64,000 nucleotides of DNA from Pedobacter sp. WC2423 (GCF_040822065.1 NZ_CP162005.1:2170001-2234000); one strand, 5' to 3'; shown: positions 1-9,584, counted from the first letter of the stretch. The notes: generated from the sequence alone by a model not told the origin. Numbers and translations are program-made.

Positions 1-152
1 TCACGACCCGCCAGCACAGATGCCAATGAACTTTTGCCCGACCCGTTAGGCCCCATAATCGCATGTACTTCACCGGCTTTTACCTCCAGATTAATTCCTT
101 TTAAGATTTCTTTTCCTTCAATATTCGCATGAAGATTTTTTATTGATAACAT
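1..152 (-). CDS. sufC: SufC, Fe-S assembly ATPase (N-terminal part, cut by window edge)
   Basis: Reading from the ATG at 152 gives [20 protein letters not shown], followed by a Walker A motif GPNGSGKSS near residues 36-44 and ASVLAGR. This is the start of an ABC-type ATPase of the SufC kind, the energy-coupling subunit of the cytoplasmic SufBCD Fe-S cluster scaffold. About 50 codons are present and the rest lies beyond the left edge. The gene follows sufB on the same strand with a 23-nt gap, the usual sufB-sufC order. The family call rests on the Walker region plus linkage to sufB. Confidence 0.9.
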   Translation of the reverse strand, partial: MLSIKNLHANIEGKEILKGINLEVKAGEVHAIMGPNGSGKSSLASVLAGR

Positions 153-175
153 AGTATTCTTTATTTTTTTATGGT

Positions 176-1624
176 CTACCCTACGCTGCCTTCGAGTGTA
201 AGAGAAAGTAATTTTTGAGCTTCTACTGCAAATTCCATTGGCAATTGATTCAGTACATCTTTTGCATATCCATTAACGATTAACGCAATGGCTTGTTCTG
301 CATCAATTCCACGCTGATTCAGATAAAACACCTGATCTTCTCCGATTTTAGAGGTGGTAGCTTCATGCTCTATGGTTGCTGTATTGTTTTTAGATTCGAT
401 ATATGGAAAAGTATGCGCACCGCAACGATCACCAATTAATAAAGAGTCACATTGTGTAAAGTTCCGTGCATAAGCAGCTTTGGGGCCCATTTGCACTAAA
501 CCGCGATAGCTGTTTTGTCCTTGTCCGGCAGAAATACCTTTAGAAATAATCCTGCTTTTAGTATGGGCTCCAAGATGGTATATTTTTGTTCCGGTATCTG
601 CAATCTGCATATTGTTCGTCACAGCAACAGAATAGAACTCTCCTGAAGAATAGTCCCCTTGTAATAGGATACTTGGGTATTTCCAGGTAATTGCTGAACC
701 AGTTTCTACTTGTGTCCATGAAATTTTAGCACGCTCACCACGACAGGCACCACGCTTGGTCACAAAATTAAAGATACCGCCTTTTCCTTCTTTATCTCCA
801 GGATACCAGTTTTGTACCGTAGAATACTTGATCTCCGCACCTTTCATTGCAATCAGTTCTACTACAGCAGCATGCAATTGATTTTCATCACGCATCGGAG
901 CAGTACATCCTTCCAGGTAACTTACATAACTATCTTCGTCAGCAATAATCAATGTACGTTCAAACTGACCCGTATTTTCAGCGTTAATCCTGAAATAGGT
1001 AGAAAGTTCCATCGGGCATCTTACTCCTTTAGGAATGTATACAAAAGATCCATCCGAAAATACAGCAGTATTTAAAGAAGCAAAAACATTGTCTGTATGC
1101 GGGACTACAGAACCCAGATATTTTTGTATCAGTTCAGGATGTTCTTTAACAGCATCACTGATAGAACAGAAAATAATTCCAAGCTCATTCAGGTGTTTTT
1201 TATAAGTGGTAGTTACCGATACACTATCAAATACAACATCCACAGCAACGCCTGCCAGTTGTTTCTGTTCTGACATCGGAATGCCTAATTTCTCAAAGGT
1301 ACGCAGCAACTCAGGATCTACTTCATCCAGTGAGGCATACTTGGCTTGTTGTTTGGGAGCGGCATAATAAGAAATAGACTGGAAGTCAATTTCGGGCATC
1401 TTAAAGTTTTGCCATTGCGGCATTTCTTGCTTCTGGAAAGCTTTGAAACCTTTCATGCGCCAATCGAGTAGCCATTGGGGTTCATTCTTTTTTGCAGAAA
1501 TAAACCTTACTGTATCTTCGTTGAGTCCGATTTCAGAAATATCCATATCAATTGCTGTAACAAAGCCAAATTCGTATTCACGGTTTGCCAGTTGTTCGAG
1601 CATCAAATCATCTTTTTCCATCAT
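176..1624 (-). CDS. sufB: SufB, Fe-S cluster assembly scaffold subunit
   Basis: The 482-residue protein is full length for SufB, the core scaffold subunit of SufBCD on which Fe-S clusters are built before transfer to apo-proteins. It carries the family's central core with [38 protein letters not shown] and, near the C-terminus, a conserved [20 protein letters not shown] stretch containing candidate cluster-handling cysteines, then [15 protein letters not shown]. It is the first suf gene visible and sufC follows at once, so the two are probably one transcript. A perfect inverted repeat lies about 80 nt upstream over a promoter-like -7 element. Confidence 0.97.
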   Translation of the reverse strand: MMEKDDLMLEQLANREYEFGFVTAIDMDISEIGLNEDTVRFISAKKNEPQWLLDWRMKGFKAFQKQEMPQWQNFKMPEIDFQSISYYAAPKQQAKYASLDEVDPELLRTFEKLGIPMSEQKQLAGVAVDVVFDSVSVTTTYKKHLNELGIIFCSISDAVKEHPELIQKYLGSVVPHTDNVFASLNTAVFSDGSFVYIPKGVRCPMELSTYFRINAENTGQFERTLIIADEDSYVSYLEGCTAPMRDENQLHAAVVELIAMKGAEIKYSTVQNWYPGDKEGKGGIFNFVTKRGACRGERAKISWTQVETGSAITWKYPSILLQGDYSSGEFYSVAVTNNMQIADTGTKIYHLGAHTKSRIISKGISAGQGQNSYRGLVQMGPKAAYARNFTQCDSLLIGDRCGAHTFPYIESKNNTATIEHEATTSKIGEDQVFYLNQRGIDAEQAIALIVNGYAKDVLNQLPMEFAVEAQKLLSLTLEGSVG

Positions 1625-1701
1625 TATTCAGTTTAGAAACTTTAGCTGCGGCATTCGGATAGCCGGAGAGATAAAGCAGAATACAAAGATAGGCAATGAG
1701 G

Positions 1702-1733
1702 GTAATAAACAAAGGTATTACTTTGTTTATTAC
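1702..1733. promoter_or_regulatory. 13-bp perfect inverted repeat, candidate suf operator over a -7 box
   Basis: Arms GTAATAAACAAAG (1702-1714) and CTTTGTTTATTAC (1721-1733) are perfect inverted repeats around a 6-nt centre. On the minus strand the repeat contains TACCTTTG (1717 to 1710), an exact match to the Bacteroidota -7 consensus TAnnTTTG, pointing towards sufB. A TTTG on the same strand at 1736-1733 is a possible -33 element, though the 15-nt spacing is short. An operator overlapping the promoter would suit Fe-S- or iron-responsive repression. No candidate repressor gene lies in the window. Confidence 0.5.
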
Positions 1734-1858
1734 AAATAAATGAGTTTATATGCGGATTTTTGGCTATCCAAGTCATTAACTAAGATTAATTATCAAAAAG
1801 ATTACATTCATTTTCTGTTTTTCCACTTAGATTTACGGTGATATTTTAAAGATTTAAA

Positions 1859-4363
1859 ATGAATATAAAACCAGTAATTTATAAGCGTGCAGTTTTGCAA
1901 ACGATGTTTTTTATCGCTTCAGCTATTGCAATGCCTGCCTTTGCACAACATAAACCGGAGGATCCTTCTTTAAAGATTTACAGAGGTAGTGCGGAAAAGA
2001 TCAACGATTTGATTCATACTAAACTGGATGTCAGGTTTGATTATAAGAAACGTTATTTATATGGAAAGGAATGGGTAACCATCAAACCTCATATTTATGC
2101 GACGGATAGCTTAAGACTGGATGCAAAAGGAATGGATATTAAAACCGTTGCAGTGGTCAGAAATGGCAAAAACATCCCGCTTAAATATACTTATGATAGC
2201 CTTTCTCTGGCGATTAAACTGGATAAGACTTATCAGCACACGGAGAATTACACCATTTATATAGCTTACACAGCAAAACCCGATGAGTTGAAAATTGCGG
2301 GTGGTGCGGCGATAACGGATGCAAAAGGACTTTATTTTATCAATCCTGACAGTGCCGTGAAGGATAAGCCGGTACAAATATGGACACAGGGTGAACTGGA
2401 AAGCTCTTCTGCCTGGTTCCCGACTATTGACAGAACAAATCAGAAAACTACCAATGAAATCAGTATGACTGTACCGGGTAAATATGTTACCTTATCTAAC
2501 GGCAGACTGGCTTCGCAGCAAAAAAATTCAGATGGTACCAGAACAGATACCTGGAAGATGGAACTTCCTCATTCTCCTTATTTATTCATGATGGCGGTAG
2601 GTGATTTTAAAATCTACCGGGATAAATGGCGCGATAAAGAAGTTAATTATTACCTGGAACCTGCATATGCACCCTATGCCAAAGATATATTTGGCTTCAC
2701 TCCTGAGGCAATCGAATTTTATTCTAAAATTTTAGGGGTAGATTATCCATGGAATAAATATTCACAAATTGTAGTCAGAGACTATGTAAGTGGCGCGATG
2801 GAAAATACAACAGCCACACTGCATGGTGCTTATGTACAGGGCACTGCCCGCGAACTGGCCGACAGATATTATGATAAAGGAAGAAGTACCATTGTTCATG
2901 AGCTGTTTCACCAGTGGTTCGGGGATTATGTAACTGCCGAAAGCTGGAGCAATCTTACTGTCAATGAATCTTTCGCAGACTTTAGTGAAACTTTATGGGC
3001 AGAACATAAATATGGACAGGATACGGGCGATGACCATAACAATGAGGCGATGGAAGTTTACCTGGAAAATCCAGAAAATGCAAAGAAAGATCTGGTACGT
3101 TTTCATTATCATGATGCAATGGACATGTTTGATGCCGTTTCCTACAAAAAAGGTGGCCGTATCCTGAATATGCTCCGTCATTTTTTAACGCCTGACGTAT
3201 TTTTCAAAGGATTGAATATTTACCTGAAAACCAATGCCTTCAAGAATGGCGAAGCACAACAGCTGCGTTTAGCTATGGAAGAAGCAAGCGGAAAAGATCT
3301 GAACTGGTTTTTCAATCAGTGGTATTATGGCGCCGGACATCCTGTGCTGGACATCAGCTATAAATGGGACGAAGCGACAAAAACACAATTTGTTTACCTG
3401 AATCAAACGCAGGAAGGAAAAGCATTTCAGCTACCTATGGCTGTAGATCTATACAATGGCACGAAGAAAGAACGCCACCAGATCTGGATGCGAAGTAAAT
3501 CAGATACTTTGACTTTCAAGGTTGCTGCTCAGCCTGAACTGGTTAATGTAGATGCAGATAAAATTACATTAAGCAAAAAAACAGATCACAAGAGTATCAG
3601 GGAATTTTTATTCCAATATCAGCATGCCCCATTATATATGGACAGACTGGAAGCAATAGATGCTGCTACTGCACAGCAAACACTTCCGGAAGCCCGGCAA
3701 ATACTGGTGGCTGCTTTACAGGATAAATATTATGGCTTACGCCTGAGAACGATGAACAGCATCAATCCGGAAAATACCGTGCTTGTTAATGCTGCAATAC
3801 CTTTTATTCTTAAAATAGCTAAGGAGGATGACAACAATCTTGCGAAAGCTCAGGCATTGAAAATAATCAGTACCACTAAAGATGCAGCGCAGCAATTGTC
3901 ACTTTTCGAAGCAGGTTTAAAGAGCAATTCTTATGCAGTACAGGGCGCATCCTTATTTGCCATGGTCAATTTAAAACCAGGCGAATCATTAAATATGGCT
4001 AAAGCTTTTGAAAAAGATAACAAAGGGGATTTAACAAAAGCTATGATTGCTGTTTATGCAAAAAATGGCAGTGATACAGAATGGCCTTTTGTTTTTAAAA
4101 ACTTTAAGGAAAGTGATCCGCAGACTCAGTTTGATATGCTTAAAGATTTCGCTTTCATGACTGCCCGCATCAAAAGCCCGGAATATGCACAACAAGGAAT
4201 TAATGCATTAAAAGAGATAGGCGTCAAATATAAAGCTCAGGGCGCAGCACCGGTTATTTTAAATATAATGGACCAACTCAAAAAAGTTCGTCAGGAGCAA
4301 AATGATAGCTCTTCTGTCAAACTTATCGGAGAAGCACAACAGCAAATTAATGATCAGAAATAA
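1859..4363 (+). CDS. M1 family zinc aminopeptidase, exported
   Basis: This 834-residue protein begins with a signal peptide ending near AFAQ (residue 30). It carries the two hallmarks of the M1 (gluzincin) aminopeptidases: the substrate-binding G312AMEN316 motif, and the zinc site H347ELFH351 with the third ligand E370 in NESFADF, 18 residues downstream, exactly the HEXXH-x18-E spacing. It should remove N-terminal residues from peptides in the periplasm or at the envelope. The C-terminal third looks like helical repeats, as in M1 enzymes with a HEAT/ARM-like tail. It is monocistronic: divergent from sufB and followed by a strong hairpin. Confidence 0.95.
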   Translation: MNIKPVIYKRAVLQTMFFIASAIAMPAFAQHKPEDPSLKIYRGSAEKINDLIHTKLDVRFDYKKRYLYGKEWVTIKPHIYATDSLRLDAKGMDIKTVAVVRNGKNIPLKYTYDSLSLAIKLDKTYQHTENYTIYIAYTAKPDELKIAGGAAITDAKGLYFINPDSAVKDKPVQIWTQGELESSSAWFPTIDRTNQKTTNEISMTVPGKYVTLSNGRLASQQKNSDGTRTDTWKMELPHSPYLFMMAVGDFKIYRDKWRDKEVNYYLEPAYAPYAKDIFGFTPEAIEFYSKILGVDYPWNKYSQIVVRDYVSGAMENTTATLHGAYVQGTARELADRYYDKGRSTIVHELFHQWFGDYVTAESWSNLTVNESFADFSETLWAEHKYGQDTGDDHNNEAMEVYLENPENAKKDLVRFHYHDAMDMFDAVSYKKGGRILNMLRHFLTPDVFFKGLNIYLKTNAFKNGEAQQLRLAMEEASGKDLNWFFNQWYYGAGHPVLDISYKWDEATKTQFVYLNQTQEGKAFQLPMAVDLYNGTKKERHQIWMRSKSDTLTFKVAAQPELVNVDADKITLSKKTDHKSIREFLFQYQHAPLYMDRLEAIDAATAQQTLPEARQILVAALQDKYYGLRLRTMNSINPENTVLVNAAIPFILKIAKEDDNNLAKAQALKIISTTKDAAQQLSLFEAGLKSNSYAVQGASLFAMVNLKPGESLNMAKAFEKDNKGDLTKAMIAVYAKNGSDTEWPFVFKNFKESDPQTQFDMLKDFAFMTARIKSPEYAQQGINALKEIGVKYKAQGAAPVILNIMDQLKKVRQEQNDSSSVKLIGEAQQQINDQK

Positions 4364-4380
4364 GTAATTCAATAAAATTT

Positions 4381-4420
4381 AAGCCACCCTTTTAAACATA
4401 AAATCTTTAAAGGGTGGCTT
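4381..4420 (+). terminator. Terminator hairpin after the aminopeptidase
   Basis: AAGCCACCCTTT (4381-4392) pairs with AAAGGGTGGCTT (4409-4420). It lies 17 nt after the aminopeptidase stop and just downstream of the convergent DUF3037 gene, so it may serve both transcripts. Confidence 0.75.
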
Positions 4421-4425
4421 TCTTG

Positions 4426-4809
4426 TTAAAGTACTTGTTCTTCAAGCAACATTATAATCTTCTCACTGGCATCCTTACAAAATCCGGGATGTACTCTGGA
4501 AGTCTGGAGCACAGTACTTCTCATTGCTGTAAGCCAGCGGAATCGTGAGGCCGGATCAAGCTGACCGATTGGCCCGCTCTGTTTTCCACCTGCACAAATC
4601 TCTTTTAAAGCCTGGAGATTGCTTTCAATTTCATGGATATCTGTAGTTTTAGAAAAAGCACTTAGTTTTTCCTTATTTAACAGAATCTCTGCTTGTAAAA
4701 ATTTCTGTTTAGCACAATACAGGATAACACCAACATTCATAAATTCATCACGTTCTACCCTGGGTACAACGCGGATTATCGCGTACTCAAATAAGTGACT
4801 GTCTTGCAT
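4426..4809 (-). CDS. DUF3037-type protein, partner of HipA-like kinase
   Basis: This 127-residue protein starts MQDSHLFEYAIIRVVPRVERDEFMNVGVILY, the signature opening of the DUF3037 family. Its biochemical role is unknown. It overlaps the end of the HipA-like kinase gene by 23 nt, so the two are translationally coupled. In other bacteria DUF3037 genes are typically found next to such kinases, which argues for a joint function, but nothing here says whether DUF3037 is substrate, antitoxin or regulator. Confidence 0.85.
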   Translation of the reverse strand: MQDSHLFEYAIIRVVPRVERDEFMNVGVILYCAKQKFLQAEILLNKEKLSAFSKTTDIHEIESNLQALKEICAGGKQSGPIGQLDPASRFRWLTAMRSTVLQTSRVHPGFCKDASEKIIMLLEEQVL

Positions 4810-5587
4810 TTTGTGCTTCTTTTACAAAAATTTCTGACCTGGCAATTCTCAGTTCCAAAAACCGTGCATAGGCATTCCGGTGTTCTTCTGCCGAACTGAA
4901 AGTTTGTTCTTCACTTAACCACTCTGCTGGAATAAGATTGACTACAGCATGAATGAGTTCATTAGTGATTATTGCACTAAATTCAGCATCTACGACTTCC
5001 AGTTCTGTAGCCCATGGTAATAACACATGATCTTTAATCAAGGCAAAAGGACGCTGTGCCTGCTCTTCCCAGTTTTGCCACGAATGGTGGAAATAAAGAG
5101 AAGCGCCATGATCAATCAGCCATAATTCTTTATGCCAGATCAGCATATTGGTGTTGCGGGCAGTGCGGTCCATATTGGTCAGCAAGCAATCCAGCCAGAC
5201 AATTTGCGAGGCTAGCCTGGCATCTATAGTGGTTACTGTCGGGTCAAATGTAATTGCACCAGACAAATAATGCAGTGCAAGATTAAGTCCTACACTGGAT
5301 TTAAGCAGATCCTGGATTTCTTCATCTGGCTCTGTCCGGCCAAAGGCCTCATCCAAATTAGCAAGCACAATTTCAGGCACTCTGAACCCAAGTGCACGGG
5401 CAATTTCACCGCCGATAATTTCTGCAATTAATGCCTTAACTCCTTGTCCCGCACCGCGAAACTTAAGGACATAGAGAAAATCATCATCGGCCTCTGCAAT
5501 AGCAGGCATAGATCCTCCTTCGCGTAGCGGCGTAACATAACGGGTCACACTGACGGTTCTGAGTTGAAGTTCGTTAGTATTCATCAT
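4787..5587 (-). CDS. HipA-like kinase (stand-alone kinase domain)
   Basis: The 266-residue protein resembles the kinase half of HipA toxins without their N-terminal subdomain. Visible elements are K42 in YVLKFRGAGQG (nucleotide-binding lysine), the catalytic segment N138MDRTARNTNML with D140 and N145, and a DFG-equivalent L157IDHG with D159 as metal ligand. HipA proteins phosphorylate translation factors or tRNA synthetases; the target of this minimal form is unknown. No HipB-like DNA-binding antitoxin is adjacent, and the only coupled gene is the DUF3037 protein. Start at 5587 gives MMNTNEL; the second Met is equally possible. Confidence 0.85.
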   Translation of the reverse strand: MMNTNELQLRTVSVTRYVTPLREGGSMPAIAEADDDFLYVLKFRGAGQGVKALIAEIIGGEIARALGFRVPEIVLANLDEAFGRTEPDEEIQDLLKSSVGLNLALHYLSGAITFDPTVTTIDARLASQIVWLDCLLTNMDRTARNTNMLIWHKELWLIDHGASLYFHHSWQNWEEQAQRPFALIKDHVLLPWATELEVVDAEFSAIITNELIHAVVNLIPAEWLSEEQTFSSAEEHRNAYARFLELRIARSEIFVKEAQNARQSLI

Positions 5588-5635
5588 AAAAAACTTTGGA
5601 TAGACAAGGCTTGAAATTTAGGCAAAATTATTTCA

Positions 5636-5767
5636 ATGACCTCATTTAAAAACCCGGAAAGTTTTTACAGGGTGTTGATGAGACTTCTCAGCACCTGCAT
5701 TCTGAGGGATGAGCAGGAATATGATCAGAAGAAAACGAAGAGATGTTTCCAATTCCATAATAAGTAG
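5636..5767 (+). CDS. Possible 43-residue small protein
   Basis: An open frame from ATG 5636 to TAG 5767 encodes a lysine- and arginine-rich peptide beginning MTSFKNPESFYRVLMRLLS. It fills the gap between the divergent kinase gene and the convergent gene ending at 5769. No convincing promoter or homologue is recognised, so it could be chance. Confidence 0.2.
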   Translation: MTSFKNPESFYRVLMRLLSTCILRDEQEYDQKKTKRCFQFHNK

Positions 5768-5768
5768 T

Positions 5769-6515
5769 TTAAATCGCATGAAGTAAAATAGGTGAAGCAG
5801 CTAAAAGGGGACTGGTGGCTGAAGCGCCAATATAAATTTTCGATCTCCAAACAATGAAAGTACAGCTGCTAATCAACTTAGTATAATCAAGATTACCGAA
5901 TTTATCCAGTCCCTGTCCAAAAATCAAGGTATAAGTTTCAAAACGAACCAATCCCTTTGGTATATTTTTCATTATAATACTTCCTGAGTATTGATATGGA
6001 GCGGCTTTACTGGTAGCGATCATATTTGTTCCATTATAAAGACCCGGGTTGAATCCTCCCTGGAACAATGCAATCCATTTTTTGTTTGCTTTGATTTGAT
6101 TACAGCATGGACCTGCAATATGTGCAATCAGAAAATCTGTTCCAATATGATCTGAATTTACGCTGATGTTACTGCATACTGCAGGAAGCGATTGATTTAA
6201 GATAGCGGATACACTTAAGGAAAGTGTAGCTACAATTGTTTCTGACTCTTTTCCCTTAGCTATTCCTAAACCGATAATGTAATTCTTTTTTCCAATAGAA
6301 AGTTCATCGAACAAGTGCTCTCCAAATAGCTCACCGCTAATTATTTTCCTGGTTTGCAATGCTTCAGCACTCGAAAGAGCCCGGGTTCCTTCCCAAACAG
6401 AAAGAAAACACCCCATAGCTCCCGGGTCTGAACCAGGTAATAGATGGAACGAAACGGCTGCCTGCTTTTCATTTACAGGCTTTCCGATGAGTTGAATAAC
6501 GCCTTGCGTACACAT
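5769..6515 (-). CDS. Hypothetical protein, 248 aa
   Basis: I do not recognise this protein. It has no signal peptide or membrane span. The N-terminal half contains LIGKPVNEKQAAVSFHLLPGSDPGAMGCFLSVWEG and the middle shows alternating hydrophobic residues suggesting beta structure (KKNYIIGLGIAKGKESETIVATLSLSV). Cysteines (CSNIS, PCCNQIK) and short Gly/Asn-rich turns occur in the centre. It stands alone between the HipA-like pair and a divergent lipoprotein gene. Codon use is like that of the surroundings. Confidence 0.6.
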   Translation of the reverse strand: MCTQGVIQLIGKPVNEKQAAVSFHLLPGSDPGAMGCFLSVWEGTRALSSAEALQTRKIISGELFGEHLFDELSIGKKNYIIGLGIAKGKESETIVATLSLSVSAILNQSLPAVCSNISVNSDHIGTDFLIAHIAGPCCNQIKANKKWIALFQGGFNPGLYNGTNMIATSKAAPYQYSGSIIMKNIPKGLVRFETYTLIFGQGLDKFGNLDYTKLISSCTFIVWRSKIYIGASATSPLLAASPILLHAI

Positions 6516-6687
6516 AACTTGTAATGATTTAAGAACAAATATTTAAATCAAATATCCAGTTGACTGGCTAAAAATGGCAGGGTGAAAACAGCTTTTCGAC
6601 TTCAGCATTTTAGCTTTATTAAAAGGCAAAACACAGTTTTCTGTAAGAAATATTTTAACTAGGTTAGCATAAAAAAACACCCATATT

Positions 6688-7344
6688 ATGAAATTAAAAT
6701 TTACTATTCTATTTACTGCATTAATTGCTGTTGCTGCTGCTGGTTGTAAACAAAAAGAAACACCAGCTGAAGAAACAGCTACAACCAGCAAAGGTGCAAC
6801 AATACCTGATTCGGTTTTAGTGGACGTCAGAACTGCAAAGGAGTATGTTGATAATTATGCGCCGCATGCAGGTTATGTAGAACCAACATTGGAAGAAGTA
6901 AAAGCACGTAAACCACTAAAACCAGATACACGATGCGTTTGGTTCAGTAAAGAAAGATTAAAGGAAATGCTGAATCAGCTGGAAAAAGAAGATGGAGATG
7001 GTGTCCGTTTTTATATGATCACTTATAATAAAACTTATGACACTACTCTGGTAGGTAGAAAAACACCAGTTCCGCCAAAAAAATATTGGGGATACAATAC
7101 CCTGTTAATGGTTTCAACCAAACCTGTTAAAACCGGTGATGAGATCCTGCACTTTGACTATTACAACAACATTGTTAACCAGGAAGCTGCAGTTCAAAAG
7201 AATACAAAACCAGAAAAAAAAGGCTTTATTGTAACTTTCACTCCTGAAAACAGAGGTGAATTATGTCCGCCTCCATCAGATTGTTTCTTAATAGGAGCAA
7301 CTTTACTTGCCCCAGTACAAAAATCTGATATCTCACAGAAATAA
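6688..7344 (+). CDS. Lipoprotein of unknown function
   Basis: The 218-residue product opens with a classical lipoprotein signal, MKLKFTILFTALIAVAAAGC, giving lipidated Cys20, then a Thr/Glu-rich linker (KQKETPAEETATTSKG). The mature part (DTRCVWFSKERLKEMLNQLEKEDGDGVRFYMITYNK) does not match a family I know. GELCPPPSDC near the end could form a disulfide. It is probably anchored in the outer membrane facing the periplasm. The next gene starts two bases after its stop, so it heads an operon with a membrane protein and a sensor kinase. Confidence 0.75.
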   Translation: MKLKFTILFTALIAVAAAGCKQKETPAEETATTSKGATIPDSVLVDVRTAKEYVDNYAPHAGYVEPTLEEVKARKPLKPDTRCVWFSKERLKEMLNQLEKEDGDGVRFYMITYNKTYDTTLVGRKTPVPPKKYWGYNTLLMVSTKPVKTGDEILHFDYYNNIVNQEAAVQKNTKPEKKGFIVTFTPENRGELCPPPSDCFLIGATLLAPVQKSDISQK

Positions 7345-7345
7345 T

Positions 7346-7993
7346 ATGCACGAGTTTTTCACTGTCAATACCGTTACGGAACTCATCTGCCTGTTCATAA
7401 GCATTGTCTGCTTATATAAAGATAAAAATGTATACTGGAGATCCTTTATGCTCTATCTTTTAATGGTTTGTATCGTAGAAATGGCTGGCATCAGTTTACG
7501 CCTTCAACATAAACCAAATTACGCTCTCTATACTTGGTTCCTGGTGGTTGAATGTACGATGGTAAGTTGCTTTTTTTATCATTTGTACAGGAAATACCAT
7601 CACAAACCTAGCCAGCTTTACAGCTGGTTAGGTTTGTTTATTTTAGTATTCACCCTTGAATTGTTTACAAATCATTTCAGTAATTTTGCTTATAAAACAG
7701 CTGCTTTTATGTCGGTTGTTTTCGTTATTGCGAGCTTGTATTACTATATGCTCATTCTAAAAGATGAACATTTCAGAAAGCTCGAAACTTACCCTCCTTT
7801 CTGGGTAGTCAACGGTGTCTTATTTTTCTACTTTGGCAGTACCGCATGTAATGTGTTTTTTGACTATCTTTTGCAAGAAAAAGCCCATTCAATTAGTGTG
7901 TCTACAAGATATATTACTTTTAACATTCTGAATGTACTTTTATATAGTTGTTGGTCTTACGCTTTTATATGCAGATATCGTCAAAGGAATTAA
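7346..7993 (+). CDS. Multi-spanning membrane protein, 215 aa
   Basis: From ATG 7346 the protein MHEFFTVNTVTELICLFISIV has about six to seven hydrophobic helices separated by short loops rich in Tyr and Phe. I do not recognise a named family. The in-frame upstream start lies inside the preceding gene and is disfavoured; ATG 7346 follows the lipoprotein stop by one base. The gene overlaps the histidine kinase start by 25 nt. Such a membrane gene next to a short NarL-type kinase could supply a sensory membrane module; this is inference. Confidence 0.7.
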   Translation: MHEFFTVNTVTELICLFISIVCLYKDKNVYWRSFMLYLLMVCIVEMAGISLRLQHKPNYALYTWFLVVECTMVSCFFYHLYRKYHHKPSQLYSWLGLFILVFTLELFTNHFSNFAYKTAAFMSVVFVIASLYYYMLILKDEHFRKLETYPPFWVVNGVLFFYFGSTACNVFFDYLLQEKAHSISVSTRYITFNILNVLLYSCWSYAFICRYRQRN

Positions 7994-8754
7994 TTCTGTT
8001 AATTGCCATCATTACATTTATTTTCCTGATTGCCCCCCTTTTTCTGATTATTTATATTTTTTTATATAATAAAAAGAAAGCGAAGCATCTTGAAGAAAAA
8101 GAAGTACTGAAGAAAACATTTGAATTGGAATTACTAAAGAGTCAGGTAGAAGTGCAGGAGCATATCCTGCAAACTATCGCAGGTGATCTGCATGATAATA
8201 TAGGCCAGTTACTGAGCCTGACCAGTATGACATTAAGTTCTATAAAAGCAGATCATTTAAGAGAGGAAAAAATTAATACTGCAGCAGAATTAACCCAGCG
8301 CGCAATTAAAGAATTGCGGCAGCTCTCCAAAAAAATGAACGGACAGGAACTGATTAAAAAAAGTCTTGGACACGCAATTACTTATGAACTGGACTGGCTC
8401 AAAAAGGGGCTGGCTTACGAGATTCAGTTTACAGATAATTCCACACACTCTATTTTAATACACGCTGACAAAGAACTGATTATGTTTCGGTTATTTCAGG
8501 AAACCCTGAGTAATATTCTTAAGCATGCGCAGGCTACCCGGATCTTCATCACCATTGATCAGACAAAAGATGAGCTATCTCTTTTTATACAGGATAATGG
8601 AAAAGGTTTCCTCCTGGAAGAAAAGCTAAAAGCCAGCGATGGTTTAGGACTGGCCAATCTTCAAAAGAGAACATTGATGATGGACGGAAACTTCAAAATC
8701 AACTCCACCCCGGGTAAGGGCACAGCTATTCAGATTTCAATTCCTTATCAATAA
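7969..8754 (+). CDS. Sensor histidine kinase, NarL/DesK type (HisKA_3)
   Basis: The 261-residue protein has one N-terminal membrane helix (about residues 7-33), a coiled segment, then a HisKA_3 dimerisation box AGDLHDNIGQLLSL with phospho-acceptor H75. The ATPase domain follows, with N182 in the N box (QETLSNILKHAQA), DNGKGF (209-214) and GLGLANLQKR. It lacks an extracytoplasmic sensor domain, so the signal is probably membrane-borne or comes from the adjacent membrane protein and lipoprotein. Its likely partner is the NarL-type regulator 170 nt downstream. ATG 7969 is preferred over a TTG at 7948. Confidence 0.92.
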   Translation: MQISSKELILLIAIITFIFLIAPLFLIIYIFLYNKKKAKHLEEKEVLKKTFELELLKSQVEVQEHILQTIAGDLHDNIGQLLSLTSMTLSSIKADHLREEKINTAAELTQRAIKELRQLSKKMNGQELIKKSLGHAITYELDWLKKGLAYEIQFTDNSTHSILIHADKELIMFRLFQETLSNILKHAQATRIFITIDQTKDELSLFIQDNGKGFLLEEKLKASDGLGLANLQKRTLMMDGNFKINSTPGKGTAIQISIPYQ

Positions 8755-8926
8755 ATCTCTTTAAAATTGAAGTTTAATTATTTCTGTTTTGTCCGATTCT
8801 CATCTGATAAAAATTTGTTAGTTGCGATTTCAGTATTGTTTCACCAAAAAAAAGGCAATAAACAATTTAATTTATAAATTTAGGCGCCGTTTAATGAAGA
8901 CAAACAGAATTTAATGGCGCTCAAAA

Positions 8927-9580
8927 ATGAAAGAAGAAAAAATAGCTATTGCAATTGTTGACGACCATACTTTATTTAGAAAAGGAATGGTTAGCCTGTT
9001 AGAGGAATCAGATGAAATTAATATCCTTTTTGATGCTTCCAATGGAATAGAAATGATTAGCATGCTTACGCAGCATCCTCTTCCTCAGGTGATTCTGATG
9101 GACATCAATATGCCGCAAATGGACGGATATGAGGCTACAAAATGGCTTTCCAGTAACCATCCGCAAATTAAAGTACTGGCTTTAAGTATGTACGATGATG
9201 ATAAGCCCATCATCGAAATGCTTAAGAGTGGTGCCGGAGGGTACCTGTTAAAAGAATCTAAAACCTCAGATCTGATTACCGCAATCAAAACCATAGCCTC
9301 ACATGGCTATTTTATGAATAACCTGGTTTCAGGAAAGCTAATCAGATCTTTACAGGAAAACAATACTGCAAAAACCCTGTTGCAGGAAATTTCAGTAAAT
9401 GAACGCAAATTTTTAGAACACTGCTGCTCTGAATTTACTTATAAAGAAATTGCCGACAAAATGAACCTTAGTCCGCATACGATAGATAATTACCGCGAAT
9501 CTCTCTTTCAGAAATTTGAAATAAAATCACGTACAGGACTTGTTTTATTTGCACTTCGTAATGAGTTGATTAAACTATAG
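8927..9580 (+). CDS. NarL/FixJ-type response regulator
   Basis: The 217-residue protein has a receiver domain with acidic pair D12-D13 (IVDDHTLFRKG), phospho-acceptor D59 in LMDINMPQMDGYEA, S87 and K109 (GGYLLKESK). A LuxR-type helix-turn-helix follows near residues 150-215 (FTYKEIADKMNLSPHTIDNYRESLFQKF). It is a DNA-binding output regulator, very likely for the kinase just upstream. The 170-nt gap, with a TAAATTTA stretch resembling a -7 box, suggests it also has a promoter of its own. Confidence 0.93.
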   Translation: MKEEKIAIAIVDDHTLFRKGMVSLLEESDEINILFDASNGIEMISMLTQHPLPQVILMDINMPQMDGYEATKWLSSNHPQIKVLALSMYDDDKPIIEMLKSGAGGYLLKESKTSDLITAIKTIASHGYFMNNLVSGKLIRSLQENNTAKTLLQEISVNERKFLEHCCSEFTYKEIADKMNLSPHTIDNYRESLFQKFEIKSRTGLVLFALRNELIKL

Positions 9581-9584
9581 CAGC

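Noticed and set aside
812..1075. Plus-strand open frame inside sufB
   Set aside because: It is antisense to a clear SufB coding region and has no family features.
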